NCBI GenBank assembly: GCA_964538625.1
Contig: CAZIGH010000031.1
Location: 1 to 64,000, forward strand
Direction: 5' to 3'
Source: JAEUHM01 sp964538625
GTDB taxonomy: Bacteria > Verrucomicrobiota > Verrucomicrobiia > Verrucomicrobiales > Verrucomicrobiaceae
DNA: 64,000 nucleotides
Positions 8,848-17,947 of this stretch are shown piece after piece. The translations under genes and the position numbers were made by a program. The stretch's first letter is position 1, and the number at the start of each line of letters is the position of its first letter. The notes below the pieces were generated by a model. That model worked only from the letters and a program-made list of their open reading frames with translations, made no database searches and was not told the origin of the DNA.

Positions 8848-8990
8848 GGCTTGTGGTGAGAATGTAATGCGGGAGAGGTGGCTTGTAATGGAAAACTTTG
8901 ACGCTCAGTGCAAAAGTTGCCTTCCCTGAGGATTCGGCGGCGGCGCTTGCGGGGCCAGGGCACAAGAAGGACTGCGATCGGCACGTTTGG

Positions 8991-9791
8991 ATGGGCATGT
9001 GGATGGGCATGAAGATGCTTGGCATGTGGATACTGGGTGCAGCTCTTGCACATGGGGATGGGAAGGTGTCGTCTGCCGCAGAGGCCAGGGCGGCACGGGA
9101 CGGCGCGAACTTCCGCACTCCGGTCCGCGAGTATGCGAGTGTCTCAGACCGCTGGCGGGTGCACGTGGAGAAGGTCTTCATGGATCGGCGTCCGGAACGG
9201 GCAGCGAGCGCGGTGAAGAAGCTGGAGGCCACGCTGGAGTCCATTTTTCTGACTCTGCCCGAGCGGCCCCAAAAGGAGCTGGTGGGAATGGACTTCTATC
9301 TGCTGTGGGGGAAGTCTTCTCCGCTGGGTGGCCGATCGAGCGGGATGAACTACATCCGCCGCGGTGAGCCTGGGCGCTACCCTCATCTGGACCCTCGGTG
9401 GGAGCACGCGATCATTATTTTCAGCGCGGAGAACCTGCTCTTCCTGGATGAGCTTTGGTCGCGCAAGGCTCTGATGCATGAGTTGGCTCACGCGTGGCAT
9501 CTATCTCAGTGGCCTGAGAAGCACCCGCCGGTGATGGAAGCGTGGAAGCGGGCTGAGGCGAGCCAGCTTTACCGTGAGGTGATGGACTACAAATCACGGA
9601 GGCTGCCGGTTGCTTATGCGTGCAAGAACCAGCTGGAATACTTTGCTGAACTGTCCGCGATGTACTTTGTGGGAGGGGACTATGAGCCTTTCAATCGTGA
9701 TGGACTGAAGGCGTATGATCCGGGGGGATGTGCCATGGTGGAGGCGCTCTGGGAGGTGGGTCCACGCACTGCGGAGAGGAGAGCAGAATGA
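8991..9791 (+). CDS. Secreted HExxH metallopeptidase-like protein
   Basis: About 266 residues, not assigned to a named family. A methionine-rich start is followed by a short hydrophobic stretch (LGMWILGAALAHG), which looks like a signal peptide. The zinc-binding motif HELAH lies near residue 163, with a candidate third ligand in EYFAELSAMYF about 55 residues on, a gluzincin-like layout. The frame is open further upstream only through a TTG codon at 8898, so I chose the first ATG; 9003 and 9009 are equally possible. No good ribosome binding site decides between them. Neighbours give no hint of substrate. It could be a proteolytically inactive relative of lethal-factor-type or basic-secretory-type peptidases. 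Confidence 0.7.
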   Translation: MGMWMGMKMLGMWILGAALAHGDGKVSSAAEARAARDGANFRTPVREYASVSDRWRVHVEKVFMDRRPERAASAVKKLEATLESIFLTLPERPQKELVGMDFYLLWGKSSPLGGRSSGMNYIRRGEPGRYPHLDPRWEHAIIIFSAENLLFLDELWSRKALMHELAHAWHLSQWPEKHPPVMEAWKRAEASQLYREVMDYKSRRLPVAYACKNQLEYFAELSAMYFVGGDYEPFNRDGLKAYDPGGCAMVEALWEVGPRTAERRAE

Positions 9792-9933
9792 TGGGGAGGC
9801 TCGGGGCTTGGATGGGTTCCAAAGGTCTGGACTTTGACCCACAGGGCTCGGTGAACCCTCTTTGGTGGAGGGGCCGTTGTCATCCGAAGGTGCAGGGAAA
9901 CGGCTGACGTGCGCTGCTGGCCTGGCGGACGGG

Positions 9934-10203
9934 TCACTCCACGTCGCCGAAACCGGAGCGCACCAGGTCTTCGATGGCGGCCATGGCTGCGTCTTGATCT
10001 GCGCCCTGGATGGAGACTTTGATTTTCTCGCCTTTGGCGGCGGCGAGCATCATGAGGCCCATGATGCTTTTGCCGTTGACCTGCTCATCGTCCTTTTCCA
10101 CGAGGATCTCGGATTTGAACTGGCTGGCGAGTTTCACGAACTGAGCGGCTGGCCGCGCGTGCATGCCGTTTTTGTTCGTGATGGTGAGTTCTCGTTCGAG
10201 CAT
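9934..10203 (-). CDS. ptsH: HPr phosphocarrier protein
   Basis: An 89-residue HPr. The phosphoenolpyruvate-dependent phosphorylation site His15 lies in NGMHARPAA. The regulatory site Ser46 lies in NGKSIMGLMML, the sequence recognised by HPr kinase. Both sites are intact. With hprK 40 bp upstream in the same operon, Ser46 phosphorylation is the likely function. No enzyme I or sugar EII gene is visible, so this may be a regulatory rather than sugar-transporting HPr. It is followed by a 142-bp stretch, convergent with the metallopeptidase-like gene, in which I see no clear terminator. Confidence 0.96.
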   Translation of the reverse strand: MLERELTITNKNGMHARPAAQFVKLASQFKSEILVEKDDEQVNGKSIMGLMMLAAAKGEKIKVSIQGADQDAAMAAIEDLVRSGFGDVE

Positions 10204-10243
10204 GTGTGACGGTGGGCCGTGGGGTGTGACTGGGGCGGCGGGG

Positions 10244-11278
10244 CTAACCTAATTGATCATCTGCCATCTTTTTCAAGAGCCTTTGATTGAAGTCCCCGGC
10301 ACTGTCATAGCCGAAAGCGCGCAGTTTGTGGTGAAGGGCGGCGATCTCAATGAGGCCGGCCACGTCCCGGCCCTTGGTGACGGGGATGTCGATGCGGGCG
10401 ACGGGGAGGCCAAGGATGTCCTCGTAGATCATTTCGGTGCCGACGCGTTCGAGTTCGCTGAGGTCTGCATCCGCGACGAGGCGAATGATGAGGTCCAGGC
10501 GCTTGCTGAGGCGTACGCAGGCTACTCCGAAAAGGCGGGCCACATTCAGCAGGCCGAGGCCGCGCACCTCGATCATGCTGCGGGTGATCTCGGGAGCGGT
10601 GCCGATGATTTCCCTCTCTTCATTGAGGCGTAGCCGTACGGCATCGTCTGCCACGAGCGATGCACCACGCTGGAGGAGGCCGATGACGCTCTCGCTTTTC
10701 CCGACGGCGCTGGGGCCGGTCACCAGAACGCCGATGCCTTGCACATCTACCATGCAGCCGTGTACGGTGGTGGTGGGGGAGAAGGCCCAGTCTAGCTTGA
10801 GGGTGGCGAGGTTGATGAACTTCATGGTCATCATGCTGGTCTGGAAGACGCAGATGCCTGCTGCATTGGCCACTTCAACGAGGTCGGGTGGCACCACGCG
10901 GCCGCGAGCTACGATGAGACAGGGGATGTCTTTCTGGCAGAGTTTTTCAAAGCGCTGTCGGCGCTCGATGGCGGAGAGTTTGTCCAGGTAGGAAAGCTCA
11001 GAGTTCCCCAGCACTTGGATGCGTTTGTAGGCGAAGTAGTCAAAGAAGTCCGCAAGGGCTAAACCTGGACGGTTCGTGGAGGGCTCCTGTATCTTCCGCT
11101 CCATGCCTTTATCTGTGCCTACGAGCTTGAGCTTCAGTGCTTCATGGTCGTGATCGTAGAACTGGCGGACGGTGATGGATGTGACCCGCCGGACCTTATG
11201 CTGGATGTTGGTGTGTGGGCCTGTCATGAAATACGGGGACGGGGGTTGATGCGGGCCTGAAGTTGGAACCCGTTTCAC
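10244..11278 (-). CDS. hprK: HPr kinase/phosphorylase
   Basis: A 344-residue bifunctional kinase/phosphorylase that adds or removes phosphate at Ser46 of HPr. The C-terminal catalytic domain shows Walker A GPSAVGKS (188-195), the HG pair at 173-174, and the family signature EVRGLGLLNV (237-246). The N-terminal domain is of the usual size. Two starts are possible: GTG at 11276-11278, which overlaps the preceding stop as GTGA and has a GAGGTGG sequence five bases upstream, or ATG at 11225-11227 (17 residues shorter). Family alignment would favour the shorter form, while the spacing and overlap favour GTG. Confidence 0.95.
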   Translation of the reverse strand: MKRVPTSGPHQPPSPYFMTGPHTNIQHKVRRVTSITVRQFYDHDHEALKLKLVGTDKGMERKIQEPSTNRPGLALADFFDYFAYKRIQVLGNSELSYLDKLSAIERRQRFEKLCQKDIPCLIVARGRVVPPDLVEVANAAGICVFQTSMMTMKFINLATLKLDWAFSPTTTVHGCMVDVQGIGVLVTGPSAVGKSESVIGLLQRGASLVADDAVRLRLNEEREIIGTAPEITRSMIEVRGLGLLNVARLFGVACVRLSKRLDLIIRLVADADLSELERVGTEMIYEDILGLPVARIDIPVTKGRDVAGLIEIAALHHKLRAFGYDSAGDFNQRLLKKMADDQLG

Positions 11279-11814
11279 CAGTCCACCTCGACCTTTACCT
11301 CGCGGCGGGAGCGGTCAAGGTACTTCACGTAACCATGTTTCATGCCGAACTCATGGACGCAGCGGGTCACCTTGACGTCGAAGCAGCAGTAGCGGGCGAT
11401 GTCCAGAATTTTCCACTGCTGCCACCACCGGATGGCTTCCAGGCCGTCGGCAGTCTTGCTGGTGCCGAGGGTGGCTGAGGCAACGGCGTCGAGCTTGAGG
11501 CGATGACCGAGGCGTTTTTCGAGGTCCAGCATGAGGTCCAGGCTGTGGAGTTGCTCACGGAGTTCCAATACGGTGAAGGCCATGAGTACTTCGTAGTCGA
11601 ACCCGATGTGATTGAAGCCTACAACGAGGTCAGCCCGCCGGAGCTGTTCGATGAGCTGATCCACTTCGTCCTCCAAGTAGCAACGATACTCTCCGAGTTT
11701 TGTGCTGTAGGTGGATGCGACGGAGATGCCCATTTTATGCTTGTTGCCCCAGCCGCCTACGTCACCCGCTGTGCGCTGGGTTTCTAGGTCGAAGTAAACG
11801 ATGTCCTTGGACAT
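11275..11814 (-). CDS. DEDDy 3'-5' exonuclease-like (RNase H fold) protein
   Basis: A 179-residue protein with the RNase H-like exonuclease fold. The four acidic residues of the DEDD group are visible as D9 and E11 (YFDLET), D73 (FNHIGFDYEVL) and D146 with Y142 (YCCFD), the DEDDy arrangement. The whole protein is a single domain, as in YprB-type RNase H-like proteins or the exonuclease module attached to some helicases. No helicase is next to it. Its substrate (DNA or RNA) is unknown. The stop overlaps the hprK start by four bases, so it is likely translated together with hprK. It may be a nuclease fused by operon structure to carbon regulation, or only a housekeeping neighbour. Confidence 0.75.
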   Translation of the reverse strand: MSKDIVYFDLETQRTAGDVGGWGNKHKMGISVASTYSTKLGEYRCYLEDEVDQLIEQLRRADLVVGFNHIGFDYEVLMAFTVLELREQLHSLDLMLDLEKRLGHRLKLDAVASATLGTSKTADGLEAIRWWQQWKILDIARYCCFDVKVTRCVHEFGMKHGYVKYLDRSRREVKVEVDW

Positions 11815-11848
11815 GCAGCTGAGTGCGTCGTTGAGACGGAGACGACTG

Positions 11849-12169
11849 CTACAAGCGGTACACGATGCGAGCTTTGTCCGTGTCGTAAGGGGACATCTCG
11901 ATCTTCACCTGGTCACCGACAACGAGACGGATGAATCTCTTGCGCATTTTGCCCGAAATGTGGGCCAACACGACGTGGCCATTCTTGAGGGTCACGCGAA
12001 ACATGGTGCCAGCGAGCACGGCGCTCACGGTTCCCTCAAGCTCGATGGCTTCCTCCTTTTCTGCGGTGTCACCATGCTTGCCACGCCCCGGCTGAGGCGG
12101 AGGTGCAGGGCGGCGCGATGGACCGGATCCACCGGAGCGATTGAAGGAAGGGCGGTTGCTTTGACTCAT
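11849..12169 (-). CDS. infA: Translation initiation factor IF-1 with basic N-terminal extension
   Basis: A 106-residue protein. Residues about 38-106 form the S1/OB-fold of IF-1: AIELEGTVSAVLAGTMFRV, then GHVVLAHISGKMRKRFI and VGDQVKIEMSPYD. This domain binds the ribosomal A site of the 30S subunit during initiation. Typical IF-1 has about 72 residues; here a 35-residue Ser/Pro/Arg/Gly-rich, presumably disordered extension precedes it. I chose the ATG at 12167-12169; the frame stays open 24 codons further upstream, but that part reads as non-coding and includes the divergent promoter region. It is not embedded in a ribosomal-protein operon, so it may be one of two infA copies. Confidence 0.88.
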   Translation of the reverse strand: MSQSNRPSFNRSGGSGPSRRPAPPPQPGRGKHGDTAEKEEAIELEGTVSAVLAGTMFRVTLKNGHVVLAHISGKMRKRFIRLVVGDQVKIEMSPYDTDKARIVYRL

Positions 12170-12294
12170 GTGAATACTCAGGGGGGGCAAGGTGCTTCGT
12201 GGAATCGTCTTTACAAGTTCAAAGATGTGATAACAAAACAATGCGGTGCTTGAGCAGTTGCGGAGTTGGCAGGAAGGTGGTTTACTTCGGACTT

Positions 12295-12879
12295 ATGAAG
12301 TATTTTTTGCCCTTGGTCCTTTGTCTGGCTGCGTGTTGGGGATTCGCCCAGAGTCCTGCGAACTCTGTGGGGGAGCGTTCCTACTGGGACTTGGAGACGG
12401 GCCTTTTGGCAAAGGTGGGTGGAGATACCCCTCATGATTATCTTCTGGTGCCCACGAGTCTGTCTTGGCGAAGCGGGGAGGTGTTTGGCTGGACGTTTGA
12501 CGGTGGGTCCCGGTTGCTGGTGAGAAACCGGCTTACGCTGATCGCTCAATACTACGCGGAGGGGCCGGAGACGTTCTATGGTGGTCTGTCCGGCTCGCCC
12601 TCGCTGGAGTGGTGGACGGCGGATGGCAGGTTTTCGATCTATGCGGGAGCAGGTGGTGGATTTGGCTGGCTAGACCACCAGGAGGATGTGGTGGGTGCCA
12701 TGGGGCAGAGCTTCACGCTGAACTGGTTTGCAAAAGCGGGCGTGAGTCTGGAGGTGGCTCAGAACGTGGAGCTTCGCCTGGGTGTGCTGTTCCAGCACAT
12801 GTCTAACGGGGGCATGACGGAGGTGAACCCTGGGCTTGACTCGCTGGGCGGGACGCTCGGTGTGAGCTGGCGGTTCTAG
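12295..12879 (+). CDS. PagL-like lipid A 3-O-deacylase (acyloxyacyl hydrolase)
   Basis: A 194-residue outer-membrane beta-barrel candidate with a signal peptide (residues 1-19, ending GFAQ) and a C-terminal phenylalanine (SWRF). The PagL-type active-site block HMSNGG...NPGLDS lies at 168-183, with His168 and Ser170 in the expected positions. The residue that aligns with the catalytic Glu of PagL is Asp182. PagL enzymes remove the 3-O-linked acyl chain from lipid A and so alter envelope immunoreactivity and permeability. I set the start at the ATG before the signal peptide. Its stop shares two bases with the stop of convergent ispH (CTAG). Confidence 0.78.
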   Translation: MKYFLPLVLCLAACWGFAQSPANSVGERSYWDLETGLLAKVGGDTPHDYLLVPTSLSWRSGEVFGWTFDGGSRLLVRNRLTLIAQYYAEGPETFYGGLSGSPSLEWWTADGRFSIYAGAGGGFGWLDHQEDVVGAMGQSFTLNWFAKAGVSLEVAQNVELRLGVLFQHMSNGGMTEVNPGLDSLGGTLGVSWRF

Positions 12880-14114
12880 CTGAGCGCGGCGATTGCGTCC
12901 TCGACTTTGACGCCGCGGAGCTCGAGCAGGCGGAGGATGGTGTCCTCGATGAGGTTGTTGGGGCAGGAGGCGCCGGCGGTGATGCCTATGGTGACTGGTC
13001 CTGTGCCGAGGAGGTGCTTGGTGTAGCTTGTGGTCTCCGCTTTTTGATGAAGGTCGAAGTGGACGATCTCTTCCAGAGACTTGAGACACTCTGCGTTGCG
13101 GATGAAAAAGGTGGGCAGACGCTGCTCTCCTATCTCTACCAGATGGGTAGTGTTGGAGGAGTTGTAACCGCCCACGACGATGAGCACATCCGGTGGCTGG
13201 TGCAGCATCTGGAAGAGGGCATCTTGACGCTCCTGAGTGGCCCCACAGATAGTGTCAAAAACCTGATAGTTGGCTGCGCCGAGAGCTTCACCGTCACGGT
13301 CGATCACCGCCTGCCGGATGCGTCTCTGCACATCTTCGGTCTCGCTTTTGAGCATGGTGGTCTGGTTCGCCACACCGACGCGGGTGAGGTGGAGGTCCGG
13401 ATCAAAGCCTTCTGAATGCGCTCCGGCGAAGCGCTTCAGCAGGGCGGCCTTGTCTCCGCCGTTGCGAATGTAGTCGCACACGTAGTCCACGTCATCCAGG
13501 GTGAGGACGATGAGGTAGTGGCCGTCCCCTTTGTCTCCCATGGCTCGGGATGCAGTGGCGCGGGTCTCCTCGTGCGCCGCCTTGCCATGGATGATGGAGG
13601 TGACGCCTTCCCGGGCATAGGTGCGCACGCGCTTCCAGACGGACATGACGTCTCCGCAGGTGGTGTCCACGGTGGCGCAACCGCGCTCGGCGATGAGTTT
13701 CATGAGCTTGGTCTCTGCTCCGAAGGCTGGGATGATGACCACGTCTTCGGGTGCGAGCTTGCTGATGATGTCCTCCTGTTGGGCGAGTGGGATGCTGATG
13801 ATGCCCATCTCTGCGAGCTGGCGGTTGACCTCCGGGTTGTGAATGATTTCGCCGAGGAGATAGACCTTGCGGTCGGCAAAGACCTTGCGGGAGGCGTAGG
13901 CGAGGTCGATGGCGCGCTCCACGCCGTAGCAAAAACCGAAGTCTTTGGCGAGCCGAATGGTGGTGTTCCCCACGGTGGCTTCACCGCCCCGTGCGCGGAG
14001 CTTTTCCACGATGGTGGAGCGGTAATGAGTCTCCACCTGCGCCTGCACTTTCTCCATCACCTCGGGGGTGCGGACGTTGACGCGGGTTTTGACAGGTGCG
14101 GAGGTGGCGGACAT
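12876..14114 (-). CDS. ispH: IspH, 4-hydroxy-3-methylbut-2-enyl diphosphate reductase
   Basis: A 412-residue iron-sulfur reductase making IPP and DMAPP at the end of the MEP isoprenoid pathway. The three cluster cysteines are Cys62 (FGFCYGVERA), Cys153 (TTCGDV) and Cys384 (ASCPNN). At 412 residues it belongs to the long IspH type with an extra N-terminal segment (residues 1-50), as in cyanobacteria and plants, rather than the 316-residue E. coli form. Dxr of the same pathway is encoded at 49552-50718. Its 3' end overlaps the pagL-like gene on the opposite strand by three bases. Confidence 0.95.
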   Translation of the reverse strand: MSATSAPVKTRVNVRTPEVMEKVQAQVETHYRSTIVEKLRARGGEATVGNTTIRLAKDFGFCYGVERAIDLAYASRKVFADRKVYLLGEIIHNPEVNRQLAEMGIISIPLAQQEDIISKLAPEDVVIIPAFGAETKLMKLIAERGCATVDTTCGDVMSVWKRVRTYAREGVTSIIHGKAAHEETRATASRAMGDKGDGHYLIVLTLDDVDYVCDYIRNGGDKAALLKRFAGAHSEGFDPDLHLTRVGVANQTTMLKSETEDVQRRIRQAVIDRDGEALGAANYQVFDTICGATQERQDALFQMLHQPPDVLIVVGGYNSSNTTHLVEIGEQRLPTFFIRNAECLKSLEEIVHFDLHQKAETTSYTKHLLGTGPVTIGITAGASCPNNLIEDTILRLLELRGVKVEDAIAALS

Positions 14115-14126
14115 TTGAACGGGGTA

Positions 14127-14738
14127 TCAGTAAGTGTAGAGCTTGCCACGCCGTGCGTCGGCGAAGACCTGGGGACTGAGCATGTAGCTGTTTGGCGGAT
14201 CGGGCATGTAGGTGTCATCCAGGAGGGGCATCTGTTTTCCGATGGTGGCATCCTCTGGATGGCTGTGGGCCACGTGGACGGGGGTGCCTACGCGCACGAC
14301 GTCGAAGATTTTGGCCGCGGTCTTGATGGGCAGGCGCACGCAGCCGTGGGTGCAGGGGTAGGGTTTGACGAAGCCCCAATGCATGCCGTAGGCTGGGGAG
14401 TAGAACGACATCCAGTAGGTCATGGGGTAGCCTGCACCGGGCTGGCTAACGCGGCGGCGGTCAAAGGTTTTTGCCGTGATGCGATGGTGCCCGGCTGGGG
14501 TAGGGGAGTTGGGGCGGCCTACGGAACAGGGGGAGGCGAGCAGCACGCGGTCGCCCTCCACGAGGTAGATGCGTTGCGCTGAGGTGCTGATTTTCACGCG
14601 CACGTTGGCAGGATTGCTGGGCTGTGTGAGAGGTGGGTCAAATGTGGTGGAGTAACGACCGGAGGACTTGGGTGTCTGCTTGCAGGAGGCAAGCAGGAGC
14701 GCTGTGGCAGCGAGTGCGAGAGTGAGAAATCGGTTCAT
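14127..14738 (-). CDS. L,D-transpeptidase (YkuD/ErfK) lipoprotein
   Basis: A 203-residue protein with a lipoprotein signal (LLLASC, Cys19) and one YkuD catalytic domain. The catalytic motif is THGCVRLP, with His131 and Cys133, preceded by the family's TPAGHHRI and FYSPAYGMHWG segments. Such enzymes make 3-3 cross-links in peptidoglycan or attach proteins to it. I start at the ATG giving a clean signal peptide; the frame extends 18 codons upstream without one. It lies 12 bp downstream of ispH in opposite order of transcription flow (upstream of ispH on the minus strand), so the two may be co-transcribed. Confidence 0.9.
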   Translation of the reverse strand: MNRFLTLALAATALLLASCKQTPKSSGRYSTTFDPPLTQPSNPANVRVKISTSAQRIYLVEGDRVLLASPCSVGRPNSPTPAGHHRITAKTFDRRRVSQPGAGYPMTYWMSFYSPAYGMHWGFVKPYPCTHGCVRLPIKTAAKIFDVVRVGTPVHVAHSHPEDATIGKQMPLLDDTYMPDPPNSYMLSPQVFADARRGKLYTY

Positions 14739-14815
14739 GCGGTGGGAGCCGTAGCACAGATAGCTGGGCCACTCCAGCAGAGGTTTCGGCACAAATGCGG
14801 TGGTTTGGTAAAAGG

Positions 14816-14845
14816 AAAAAGGCGGCCCCTTTCGGGACCGCCTTT
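14816..14845 (-). terminator. Rho-independent terminator after the EF-G gene
   Basis: Read on the minus strand, a 12-bp stem with one mismatch (AAAGGCGGTCCC / GGGGCCGCCTTT) encloses a GAAA tetraloop and runs into a T tract. It lies 28 bp beyond the stop of the elongation factor gene and 77 bp before the L,D-transpeptidase start. It therefore isolates the elongation factor from the downstream genes. Confidence 0.9.
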
Positions 14846-14873
14846 GAGGGTGTGAGTGGTGCGTTGAGTGCAG

Positions 14874-16970
<2,097 letters not shown>

Positions 16971-17132
16971 TTCCAATACTGTCTTGTGGTTTGTGGGGTC
17001 GGCAGTGAGCCGGGGGGTGCAATCCGTGGCTCAGGAATGCCATTTCGCAATCCCGGAATGAAAAATCAGCAAAAGAACTGACTTTTTCCGGTGGTGATGG
17101 GGGGCTGCCGGGGTGAAATCCGGTCGGCGTTC

Positions 17133-17633
17133 TTACTTGGAGAGCGGCGGGGCTGCGGGGATGCCCAGGGGTTTGTCCCGACCCACGCGGAAGTTGATTC
17201 GTGTGATGGAGGGGAAGTAGCGCTTGTCGTAGGCGAAGGGTACGGTGTGAATGCAGTCTTTTCTGACGCCGTGGAGGTGGAGAACTTGCCCGCCGTCGGA
17301 GTTCGGCAGCTTGAAGAGACCATTTCCATCTGGACCATATTGTTCGCTGAAAAAGTGCAGACGGGAGCGTCGTGGCGGCATGGTCTCCTCAAAGACGGTG
17401 AGCTCCATGATGCCTGTGCCGTCTGAGTTGAAGCTGATCATGGAACCCTTTTTCATGGTCCAACCGTCAGCGCTCCAGTCATGGTTCATGACGAAGCTTT
17501 TTGTCATCTCGGTCTTCTCCATGAGGACCGGAGCATGGGCGGCATATGGCGGCTCGGCCGGGGGGGCGACGCAAGAGGTGATGGCGGAGGACAGAACGAG
17601 GGCTGACAACAGGCTACGGAGGTGGAGTTTCAT
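17133..17633 (-). CDS. Lipoprotein of unknown function
   Basis: A 166-residue protein with a signal peptide ending in a lipobox (AITSC, Cys21), so it is likely lipid-anchored. I do not recognise the mature domain. It looks beta-rich, with FVMNHDWSADGWTMKKGSM, then GTGIMELTVFEE, SRLHFFSEQYGPDG and a conserved-looking INFRVGRDKPLG near the end, similar in layout to small lipocalin-like or DUF lipoproteins. It stands alone, divergent from the repeat-protein gene at 17948. A Pho-box-like direct repeat lies about 70 bp upstream of its start (17705-17722). Confidence 0.7.
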   Translation of the reverse strand: MKLHLRSLLSALVLSSAITSCVAPPAEPPYAAHAPVLMEKTEMTKSFVMNHDWSADGWTMKKGSMISFNSDGTGIMELTVFEETMPPRRSRLHFFSEQYGPDGNGLFKLPNSDGGQVLHLHGVRKDCIHTVPFAYDKRYFPSITRINFRVGRDKPLGIPAAPPLSK

Positions 17634-17947
17634 GCAGGAGGCGATTGGCGGCTTGGCCGGAAGTGCTTGATCGTTGCAGCCTGCGCCAAGTCACTTGGTG
17701 AAATGTTACAGTTGTTTCACAGAGGCGGCATTGCCCGGAGGTGACGCCTTTGGTCTTCTCCTCAGATGGTTAGACTGCGCGAGACACAAGATGACGAGCA
17801 TCCTGGGAAGGGACTGGTTGGCATCGTGGCGCAGTTGTCACACTCCACCCTTTTACACTGGTTTGCGAAAGGGTTAGGCCAGCAGCGGAACAGTGCTGCC
17901 GACGCGGCATTGATGAACTCACAACCGCACCAAACACACCCCACACC
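17634..17947. other. 314-bp divergent intergenic region
   Basis: This is non-coding between the lipoprotein gene (minus) and the repeat-protein gene (plus). It is less GC-rich than its surroundings in places. Apart from the Pho-box-like repeat at 17705-17722 I see no convincing sigma-70 hexamer pair, hairpin or short gene. It most likely holds the promoters for both flanking genes. Confidence 0.6.
17705..17722 (-). promoter_or_regulatory. Pho-box-like direct repeat (candidate)
   Basis: On the minus strand the sequence reads CTGTGAA-ACAA-CTGTAAC: two 7-bp half sites, 4 bp apart, so repeating every 11 bp. They agree with the enterobacterial PhoB half site CTGTCAT/C at 5 and 6 of 7 positions. 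It lies in the 314-bp divergent region between the lipoprotein gene and the locus ending with phoBR. The orientation favours the lipoprotein gene. Short degenerate sites arise by chance, so this stays tentative. Confidence 0.3.

Noticed and set aside
8848..8990. Divergent promoter with TTGCAC and CATTAC for the Nudix gene
   Set aside because: The spacing is 17 bp but both hexamers match at only three of six positions.
10244..11278. An internal start in hprK removing 60 residues
   Set aside because: It would cut into the N-terminal domain; the two outer starts are more plausible.
13416..14582. Open frame of 388 codons opposite ispH and the L,D-transpeptidase
   Set aside because: It spans two conserved genes including all catalytic residues on the other strand. 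Composition is shadow-like.
17835..17860. TTGTCA followed by TACACT as a promoter for the repeat-protein gene
   Set aside because: The spacer is only 13 bp, too short for sigma-70.
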